A stretch of DNA of 64,000 bases, taken from the NCBI GenBank assembly GCA_036365455.1, contig JAWQUS010000008.1:11329501-11393500 (forward strand). The letters are read 5' to 3'. The stretch is from Macrosoma leucophasiata. Taxonomy: Eukaryota; Arthropoda; Insecta; Lepidoptera; Hedylidae. A program made the translations under genes and the position numbers. Of this stretch, positions 55,676 to 64,000 are shown piece by piece (positions within the stretch are counted from its first letter, which is position 1; each line of letters starts with the position of its first letter). Below the pieces are notes generated by a model. The model saw nothing but the letters and a program-made list of their open reading frames with translations. It was not told the origin of the DNA and made no database searches.

Positions 55676-57030
55676 TAGGGTTGCTGAGGATTCCTCTTCC
55701 TCTTCCTCATAATGAGGAAGTTCCGCAATATTTTGGGTTCCTTAACCGTTTCCACATCCTCAAAAATTAAAATTAAAAAGCCCTCTTCCGCTACCGCTTC
55801 CTCAAAATTTAAGAGGAATTTATGAGGAATTTAGTTGCGCATGCGCGTCGCGTATCGATGGCAACGCACGCGGTGCCAGGCCGAACAGGCGAGCGAGACC
55901 TTCCCACCCGCCACCGGCGCTGTTCCTTGATTGTTTGTTTTAATTTTATTGACATACGTTTATACGCGTACTCAACTTAAAAAATCTAAATATTCGAGGC
56001 TTTACAGAACTGTATCTTTACAATACCTATCTTCTCTTCCATCAAATGTACCAGCAAACGACTTTTTAGCAATGCTGTATTGGTATATGATGAGCTATAA
56101 AACCGGTTGTTGGGGAAACAGCGTCCAAATATTTTTTTTATAAAAATTAACCTCCCTGTTTAAAATAAATTTCGATTAATAGTATTCAATTCTTTTATTT
56201 TGATTAATAATATTCGACTTAAATACCTAATTAACAAAAAAATAAAGACTGCATTCTTATTTTCATTTCAATTCCTAAATGAAATTGTGTCATTCACTCA
56301 TCTTTTTTTTTGGTGTGCGTGTGTTTTTTTTATGTCTGTAGGTTGACAGACAAGCAGACGGGCCACTTGATGGAAAGTGGTCACCGTCGCCTATGAACAT
56401 TTGCAACACCAGGGGAGTTGCCAACGCGCTGCCAGCCCTGAAGGACTCCTTTGACGCCATTTTTGAAGAACCTCTTAATGTAGCATCTAGGGAACACCTC
56501 AGAGGGAAGTTCGTTCCACAATTTACACGTTCTGGGCAAGAACGAACGTGAAAACCGCACCGTTGAGCACTGCCAGGTGTCCAGTCGGTGAGGGTGGAAC
56601 TTTTCTCTTCGGCGGGTAGTACGGTGTAGAAAAATAGATGGTAGCACCATGTCAAACAGTTCAGCAGAGCACTCACCATTGTAGAGACGGTACAACACGC
56701 ACATACTCCCAATGTCTCTGCGTAGGCTCAGATGTTCGAGCCTGTCAGTAAGTCCTGAATCGTTAACAATACGAACGGCGCGTTTTTGTAGGGAGTCAAT
56801 TGGAACAAGTAACTCCACCAACCCGCATTGGAGCAGCGTGGTGGAGTAAGCTCCAGACCTCCTATCAAGAAGGGGAGAGACTCGTGCCCAGCAGTGGGAT
56901 GTTTCAAGGGTTGCTATTATTATTATGTCATCTGCTTCCTCTTCCTCTTCCTCATAAAAATATCCTCTTCCTCATCCGCATCCTCTAAATTGGCGCATCA
57001 CAATTCCTCTTCCTCATCAACCCTAATTCC
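55676..57030. mobile_element. element with CTAGGGTTG ends and TCCTCTTCC repeats (hAT-like?)
   Basis: The left end CTAGGGTTGCTGAGGATTCC and right end, complement of TTAGGGTTGATGAGGAAGAG, are imperfect inverted repeats. TATTCCAG on the left and AATTCCAG on the right could be an 8-bp target duplication with one difference. CTTCCT-rich runs lie inside both ends. A jockey-type fragment (56300-56880) is nested inside. Confidence 0.5.
56300..56880 (-). mobile_element. jockey-type non-LTR retrotransposon, 3' fragment
   Basis: The minus-strand frame 56821-56381 (146 codons) reads SLQKRAVRIVNDSGLTDRLE, MCVLYRLYNGECSAELF, HRTTRRREKFHPHRL, VRFSRSFLPRTCKLWNELPS and VFPRCYIKRFFKNGV. This is the conserved C-terminal end of jockey-clade reverse transcriptase proteins. 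The catalytic domain is missing (5' truncation). Confidence 0.82.
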
Positions 57031-57133
57031 AGCGACACAAACAGTGAATGTCACAGAACGATATTTTCGAGATAGGACGGCAGCCTGTTGATATTAGCGG
57101 ATCAGCTAAGCCTTTTTTCGTTCATGTGTATTC

Positions 57134-57382
57134 CAGGGATGCGACCGCTTTTCAATAAACATTGCTATTGTAGTTGTCATTGCTGTCAAATTTTCAAGTT
57201 GATTTTTCTTTAACTAAATAACAATAATCGAAATAATCTACCATTATCGCTTGTTTCTCACCTACGAAAGCAAGAAAAACAATCAGATTATCACTACTGC
57301 TTTTAAAGGAGCTACAAATCGATATGAAAATTTGACAGCAATGAAAACGACGATAGCAATGTCGATAGGCGGTCGCACCCCA
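57134..57382. mobile_element. MITE family M1, copy 2
   Basis: 249 bp, the same length as copy 1 at 6914-7162. Ends CAGGGATGCGACCGC and the complement of TGGGGTGCGACCGCC. The interior AATAACAATAATCGAAATAA is shared nearly unchanged. Confidence 0.8.
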
Positions 57383-57457
57383 GTTCACAACATTCGATTG
57401 CCATTGGTCTTTTACGTTATTGTACGGTCGTTTTAACAGTCGCGGACCAAAAGCATA

Positions 57458-57859
57458 CGAGAATCATAGGAGGCTGTGAAAGTTGCCAACGTTGAACGTT
57501 GTTAGCCCTAGACCACGACCAATAGACTGAGGGACTCTGAGTGCGAGATTCATAGACCGCATTACTACTTTACTTTGAGCAAAGTATGCTTAGAACTGTT
57601 AGGAATGTATGGGTTTTGACAGTTCGAAGCGTACTTTGCTCAGAGTTAAGTCGTAGTGCGGTCTGTGTATCTCACCCTCAGAGCGAGAGTCATAGGAGGC
57701 TGTGAAGAAGTTAGCCCTAGATCACGACCAATAGACTGAGGGACTCATAGATCGCACTACGACTTTTCTTTGAGCAAAGTACGCTTCGAACTGTCAAAAC
57801 CCATACATTTCTGACAGTTCTAAGCATACTTTGCTCAAAGTAAAGTCGTAGTGCGGTCT
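57458..57859. repeat. duplicated unit whose palindrome is flipped between copies
   Basis: Two direct segments (57458-57553 and 57682-57748) share CATAGGAGGCTGTGAA, TTAGCCCTAGA and CACGACCAATAGACTGAGGG. Each is followed by a 111-bp palindrome (57554-57664 and 57749-57859). Palindrome 2 is the reverse complement of palindrome 1: TATGGGTTTTGACAGTTCGA in the first is TCGAACTGTCAAAACCCATA in the second. Confidence 0.8.
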
Positions 57860-57950
57860 GTGAATCTTCACCATAAGAGTACAGAGTAGCGTGAGAGTAC
57901 AGTGCGGTGTACTAATCTCACCCTGAGGGTGGGGTCAAGTCCTAGGAATC

Positions 57951-58078
57951 GGCGTACATGTATGAAGAAAATGATGAATGTATAAGAAGCATGGGAGGTG
58001 TGTCAAGACCAGGATATCTGGCACTCCACACTCTCTGCCTACCCCGTAAGGGACTTGGTGTAGATACATACATACATA
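57951..58078 (+). mobile_element. non-LTR tail with ATAC run
   Basis: GTGTCAAGACCAGGATATCT, CACACTCTCTGCCTACCCCG, AAGGGACTTGGTGTAGATAC, then ATAC repeats; the 3' end of the family at 24906-25290. Confidence 0.7.
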
Positions 58079-60494
58079 ATTTTGTTAATTTTCTCTTAAA
58101 CACCTGTTCGTATCTGTTATGAAGCTGTAATACTTAAGATCATGTATTCGTCTTAATTTACAATAAGTAAGTGTTCTGTGGTTGAGCTATGAGTATTGAT
58201 TGGTCTCAATATTTTTTCATATATTTTACCATTATCTTAACGGTTTCTTAACATTTCTTCGCCAGTATTACAAGTATTTTTAGTTAATTTCGTACTGCCT
58301 TGCCCACCCAAAATAAAACGATGCTGGCGTGTCTGGAAGTGTAACCTAGCCAAAATGGGTTATTTTCTTTTTTGTAAAAAAAAAAATGGGAGATTATAGT
58401 CATTACATATTTAGGAATATGCTGTTAATTATAAAGAAATCTAATCTAATATAAAGAAATCTTCATAACCATAGTCAAATTATTCCGTTCAGGAAATTCT
58501 TACAATCACATTTATGTCGAAAGATTGCATTTTTATCACTTTTTGTTTAACGGTCGTAATTTAAAATATTCGAGGATGAAATGAAACATTATTTTACGTA
58601 AGCAATGATTATTAATAACAACGTATAAAAATAACAAACGGGATCCGAAAAACTGTTTGCTTGTATCCAAATGTAGTATTGTTGCAGTGAAATAATCTAG
58701 GACGATGATAACTATCGATATGGATAATGGCCATATTTCAATAAGTAAATATTAGAACAATAGTCAACTAGCATTTATCTATTCAACTTTATTTGGATTT
58801 TACAAAATAAAAGCTTCAACAAAACTGAATTACAATTTGGAGAGTACATAATTTTCCTAAAATAACTTAAACATAGGTTATGTTTTCTAAACAGCAATCA
58901 TACTCAAACTTTAAGTATACTATATACCTGCCGTGAAATAAAATTAGCTCATAGGAATACAAACACATTTCCAATAGTATGCGACATACACATGAAACCG
59001 AAAATCTATTAAAGACAACTAGCAAAATATGTGATGATAAACAACAATTTTTATGAAAAAAAAAGCAATACATATCTCGAAACAATACATTAGTCACAAT
59101 CGGATAGAGATAAGACATTCAAATCAGCAATACCTTTGTAATTACTTCATGCTTTCCTTTCACTAACATTTAGGCCAAAGATTACATTGGTCTCTGATCA
59201 ATCTTAATCATAAGATAAATTAAGCAAAACTAAAGTAGTTTTCTTTCAGATAAATACTAAACCAGCAAGGCTGATCAAAATTTCACTACATATAATTTTA
59301 AAGTATTTTTAGCTGGTAGCATATTTCATATGCTTAATGACTACTTAATTGTTCGTTAACAGAAATTTGGACACAAATCTTTTAAAGACACTAAATATTT
59401 TTGTTAGGACGTGTACAGTATTACGAACGTTAACAAAATTTTTACACTCAGTAATAAGAATACTTAGCTGAAAAGAAATTCCTAGCAGATAAGAATTTGT
59501 GATTTACACTGATTCTTTTCATAATTTCAAATCTCACCATTTGGCCAAATAACAAATTTTAACGTAAAATACAGACCTAAATACTTCGTGTTCTGTGGAC
59601 TTAAAGTATGAAAAGAGATGTTGCAAAAATGTATGGACCTCCGGCCATGTATTGTACACAATATCATTAACAGGCAAAATCAGTATAAATACGTTTTTAC
59701 TGCATATTTTCACTTATTTAGATTTGTTTGCAGTTACAAAACATTATTTGCAGTTAGAATTGCAACTCAAAACCAACATGGCGAATATGGCGGGCGATGT
59801 CATTTTGACAAATTCAACTAATAATCGATACTAATCGATTTCTAATTTAAAGATATTCATCGGAACTTCTTTAAATTGATTGATTCGATACTTAGATTTT
59901 TTGTTAATATGTGACGCACTAGTAAGATACAGATAGCATTAGTTTTGTTTTATCTACATAGGTACTATTCCATGCGAAGGCTGTATCGCCCCCATGTTGA
60001 ACATGGTTGAAAATGATAAAATCGTTTGAATTAAATGTGGTTGTAACTCTAAAAAATATTCTTGAATAAATTAATTGTATTTTTTTCGGATTCTTCTTTA
60101 ATTTACCCATTTTTTGAGGTAGTGTACGAACCAGAGCCGAGCTCGCAACATCTCCTTTAACCATCCACCGTTCAACAGGGTTTAAGTCAATATACCAGTA
60201 TCATCCTTAATGAGACTGCTGCAGATCGTATCCAGTATTTATTCTACGATTTGCTGAGATATTTTTCGCTTTATTTTCTCGTGTAAAACAAAAAATAAAA
60301 GGGACACTGACCGTGTTAATATCTATTAATAAACTTTTTATGTGTTTATAAAGAACAATGGGCCGCGCTGTTGTTTCGGCCGTGTACATAATACTTCGTT
60401 AAAGGAGACTGGCGAAAGTTAAGATACATGCTGTATATCTTCTCGCGATTTCTGTTTCTGTTTTGGTGGTAGTGCCGATGTGTAACGGCAAATA
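58079..60494. other. intergenic, no gene recognised
   Basis: 2.4 kb without any family I recognise. Short dyads such as ATCGATACTAATCGAT near 59824 are present. Open frames are all under 85 codons and lack motifs. Confidence 0.5.
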
Positions 60495-61781
60495 AGAGGT
60501 GGATCCAAAAGTTCGAAGCCCGACCAAGAAAATGAAAGAAAAGTTGGTCTAATTTTATTTTTATTTTTCGACATAGTCTCCATCTAGCTCAACACACTTC
60601 TTCCACCTAAACTGCAACTTGTTTATCTCCTCGAAAAAAAAAGATTCCGGAAGGTCGGCGAAATACTCGTTTACTGCGACTATCACCTCATCGTTGGTCG
60701 AAAATTTCGAGCCACCCAAATGTTTTTTTTAATTTGGAAATAAATGATAATCTGAGGGGGCTAAGTCCGGCGAATAAGGTGGGTGGGGCAGCAATTCGTA
60801 GCCACAATCATGGATTACAGACATTGTTTCAACCGAAGTGTGAACACGTGCATTGTCTTGATGGAACAAAACTTTCTTACGCAACATTCCCGGCCTTTTT
60901 TCTTTTATTTCTTCTCGTAGTCTTCGTAAAAGGTTACAATAATAACTAGAATTAATAGTTTGACCTTTCGGTAAATAATCTACAAAAATAGTGCCCTTCG
61001 CATCCCAAAAAACAGAAGCCATGACTTTGTTAGTCGACAAAACGACTTTAGCTTTTTCGGTGTAGGTGAGTCAGATCTTTTCCACTGAATATGGTGGTCT
61101 CTTCCAGGAATATGGTGGTGAACCCAGCTTTCATCCATGGTAACAAATCTAGACAAAAAGTCCTCGGGATCAGTCTCAAAAAGTTCCAAACAGTCTCGCG
61201 AAATTGTGAATCGAACTCATTTTTGTTCAGCTGAAAGCAACCTCGGGACCCAGCGAGCAGAAACCTTATGGAATCCCAATTCTTTCGTTATTATGTGTTG
61301 CACCCATACCTAATGTCTGTTGTCTCAGCTATCTTACCAATGGTCAAACGTCGATCACCCAGTACGAGATCACAAATTTTATCGATGTTTTCTTTCGTGG
61401 TAGAGGTTGTAGGCCGTCCACTCCTAGGATCATCTTCAATGCTCTCACGACCGCGCTTAAACTCAGCTACCCACTTCTTGACACTGGAATACGATGGATC
61501 AGACTCCCCCAAAGTGCCCACCATATCTTGATGGATGTCTTTTGGTGACAGGCCTTTTTTATTGAGGTACTTAATGATTGCACGATGTTAAATTTTCTCC
61601 ATTATTGAAAATCGCGTCAGAATGCTTCAAACAAATAATTACAGAAAATTTATATTGTGCAGTATCGGAATGAAACTGTGCACAATAAATCAATAGAAGA
61701 CATACTAACAAATGACGGTAAATTTAAAAAGATGTCATGTCTCCTTGTAGTTTGGGCCACGAACTTTTGGATCCACCCTCG
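60495..61781 (-). mobile_element. mariner element, second type, full length
   Basis: A 1287-bp element between TA dinucleotides (60493-60494 and 61782-61783). Inverted repeats: AGAGGTGGATCCAAAAGTTC at the left, complement of CGAGGGTGGATCCAAAAGTT at the right. Its transposase is of a different, irritans/mauritiana-like type from the other mariner in the window. Confidence 0.92.
60570..61602 (-). pseudogene. mariner transposase (irritans/mauritiana-like), broken
   Basis: Met at 61602 is followed by a stop after only four codons (MEKI, TAA). Recognisable blocks follow: [53 protein letters not shown] (first Asp), a frameshift near 61055, KVMASVFWDAKGTIFVDYLP, VLFHQDNARVHT (second Asp), PPYSPDLAPSDYHLFPN (third Asp, 34 residues later), then a stop at 60729-60731 where the family continues LKK. 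All three catalytic Asp are present but at least two stops and frameshifts separate them. Confidence 0.9.
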
Positions 61782-61783
61782 TA

Positions 61784-62879
61784 GCTATAAAAATGCTTTA
61801 AAATATATGTTTATGGCCGCAAAGTAGACAATAGAGGGTGGTGACGCATAGGCTCTGCAGCTGCGACGTGTCGTGAGCGGAGGCACGCACTGTTGATCAA
61901 AATGCTTAGTCGCTAGCGCCTGACGTGGAGAAGAGGTCCGTTAAGAGTTGCAAAATCTAAAAATCAACCAAGTGCGAATCGAACTCGTACTGAGTTCCAT
62001 ACCAAAATTTAACACTTAACATATAGTTAAACTACTCACTATATAGAATAAAAAAACATACAATAAATCAGATAATACACATTGTTTGCATTCCTTCAAA
62101 CACGATATCTGATACAAAAAACGTGTATTTTTCGGAGTTGTTCTACGTGTCCCCGTTTCATTTTCATCTTTTGTTGTTTTGCAGTCCACAATAATAAACG
62201 CTACCTACGTGAAAATTTCAGGTGCCTACCAACTACTGTTCAGAAGCCCTATCTACCTACAGTCCTATGACAGACGGACAGATCGCGGAGTCTTAGTAAT
62301 AAGAATCCTATTGGTACCTTGTTTGTACAAAATCCTATAAAACCAATGTAAGCACATACAACTCAGCATTTCATACGTTTATGATATCTAATAGATATTA
62401 GAATGATTTTGATGTACACATGTGTGATAAGACACGAAATACCCCTTTAGCACCTGAGTGAGAATCCCCGACTACACCTATTGCATAGTTCGTATCACAC
62501 CCATAATGAATACTAAATCCCACATGAATCGTAAGTACCTTACAGATACTTTGAATCAACGACATAGTAGTACCATTCTTTACTATAGTAAAAAATGAAT
62601 AGGAATGTCGATTTTATCGAATAGCATAAAGATAGCTATTCGGAGTGTCTACAGTACTCTATATCCACTGTTTTTGCAACCGTCAATCATTAGTTCGGCA
62701 TATGTCGACTGGTTGTATATGATTGCATACATCATTATAGATAATTGACAAAAGATCAATACTAAGTAAATTTTATGAATTATTATTTGAATGTCAAATA
62801 CTAAATGCTATATAATATATGCGTATTTTAATAATTGCAAAACGTTTCATGTCAAAGTCGATACAACCATTATAGTAGG
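61784..62879. other. intergenic with a worn repeat
   Basis: At about 61966-62300 the words CCAAGTGCGAATCGAACTCG and GACAGACGGACAGATCGCGG resemble the end and middle of the element at 23303-24636. No gene was recognised. Confidence 0.4.
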
Positions 62880-63512
62880 AGAGATACTGAACCCTCCGAG
62901 TAAGGTTGGCCCCGTAAGGCTAGAAATTTTTGTAGGGATGAATCATAACATGCTAAGTACAAAAACCATCGCCTGGCAAGGATGAACCCGTCACGTCATC
63001 TGGATTTCTGATGAGAAAAGTAAGTTTCATACTCGTATTTTAGATCTGGCTCGATTGCGACCATTTACGTTGCGTCTTAAAGTTTAATTTTTGTGTGTTC
63101 GGATATTTAAAGAAAATCACGATTTGACGGATATTTAAAGAAAATCACGCAAATGAGCGACTCAATCGTATACCAATATCAGGATAATTGATGTACAATT
63201 TACATTACATGATACGCTCGATACAGATACATAATTTATTAAATTCGTCCTAACAATCATCATGGAAACACACTTCCGTTGTCATGGAATGGAATCACCA
63301 CTACAAATATAAATAAGACGCACCAATTATGTTCGCAAAACTATGGCTGCCAGATCTAAAATATGGAAGTAACTTTTCTCATCAGAAATCCAAATGACGT
63401 GCAGGGCTGATCCTTGTCAGGTGACGGTTATCGTACTTAGCATATTATGAGTCCTCCCTACAAAAAAATCTAGGGTTACAGGCGTTCCGATACTCGAAGG
63501 GTTCACTAGCTC
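62880..63512. mobile_element. long terminal-inverted-repeat element
   Basis: The left arm (62880 to about 63053) and right arm (about 63343-63512) are reverse complements at moderate identity over roughly 170 bp, best in ATTTCTGATGAGAAAAGT and ATGCTAAGTAC. The 290-base spacer has no coding frame but includes a tandem duplication at 63100-63150. Confidence 0.75.
63100..63150 (+). repeat. tandem duplication, 28-base unit
   Basis: CGGATATTTAAAGAAAATCA followed by CGATTTGA is repeated once directly after itself, the second copy diverging after the first 22 bases. Confidence 0.85.
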
Positions 63513-64000
63513 TTGGATCATTACGCCAGGTATCTTCCTACTGATTTAGCTATTGATAAACTAAAATATTTGTTCACAATTTAAACCCTCGTGAATCAAA
63601 TTTTATCCTTTGCCAGGATTGTATTTGCCTCGATATTAAATAAGATTTGGATAAAGTGAAATTTGTGCGTTTGTGATTAAAAAAAAATCGCAAAAATGAT
63701 GGCTTTTGTTAAACGAAGAAAAGTTTTTGATGTCGTATTATTAGATAATGTCCACCCTGTATATCACATTTAACTTAATTTTGAGTATACCTTTTTTTAT
63801 ATACCTTTCTTTGCATACGTATGGTGATTAATTTGATCGATGGGTCGTTAATGTTGATAATCAATTAAATAAAAACATTTTTAGCCTAAAATCAATTTGT
63901 AATATTACAATAGTCTGCAAGATAACTCACTTTTTTCGCATCAGATATCACTACTATAAGTCACATTTTATGTGTCAGAGCTAATCTAATTATTAAATAT
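63513..64000. other. window end, nothing recognised
   Basis: AT-rich sequence without coding signal or structured repeat. Confidence 0.5.

Noticed and set aside
57458..57859. Direct repeats with intervening segments, superficially CRISPR-like
   Set aside because: Only two units, with palindromic interiors, in a eukaryotic genome.

Overview
The window is eukaryotic and almost certainly insect, most likely from a moth or butterfly (Lepidoptera). It is AT-rich, with four small host-type genes lying far apart in a sea of transposable elements. The host genes are split by GT-AG introns. Several repeats are of kinds I know as abundant in lepidopteran genomes, such as the 'cgcgacttcgtccgcgtgg' repeat, the 'ccccgaaggggtaggcagagg' repeat and the non-LTR tails ending in 'taccccgttagggacctgg' plus (ATAC)n. 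Species cannot be named from the sequence.

Host genes. (1) SDHAF3/ACN9, a succinate dehydrogenase assembly factor, two exons on the minus strand (1403-2657). (2) PRPF4B/PRP4 kinase, a spliceosome-associated kinase, eight coding exons on the plus strand (10512-21102), 911 codons with an intact kinase domain. (3) ANAPC15-like subunit of the anaphase-promoting complex, two exons on the plus strand (35250-36620). (4) An unrecognised 167-residue protein with one likely membrane segment (46862-47365, plus). They share no operon-like arrangement and no common pathway.

Intact mobile genes. A complete BEL/Pao LTR retrotransposon (28041-34247, minus) has two identical 177-bp LTRs, a 5-bp target duplication and one unbroken 1745-codon gag-pol frame, so it is very young. 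A six-exon THAP9/P-element-type transposase gene (39127-43852, minus) splices into a continuous 875-codon frame with an N-terminal THAP zinc finger and all three acidic catalytic residues. No terminal repeats were found beside it.

Decayed mobile elements. These include two copies of one mariner (1-837, with the middle replaced by palindromic filler, and 53396-54664, frameshifted), a second mariner type (60495-61781), a near full-length non-LTR element inserted antisense in PRPF4B intron 3 with an 11-bp target duplication (13130-16877), RTE- and jockey-type fragments, two Penelope-like fragments (one in PRPF4B intron 5, one as a 98-bp perfect foldback), SINE-like repeats, and many MITEs or foldback elements. 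Several MITEs have visible target duplications (21877-22208 and 45593-46081, both hAT-like).

Layout: 1-10.5 kb mariner, SINE, SDHAF3, MITEs and an RTE fragment; 10.5-21.1 kb PRPF4B; 21.1-28 kb repeats; 28-34.2 kb BEL/Pao; 35-38 kb ANAPC15 and foldbacks; 39-44 kb THAP transposase; 45-51 kb foldbacks and the unknown gene; 51-64 kb Penelope, minisatellite, mariners and palindromic repeats. I see no CRISPR, operon or prokaryotic system. The most notable objects are the intact THAP transposase, the intact BEL element and several structured foldbacks.
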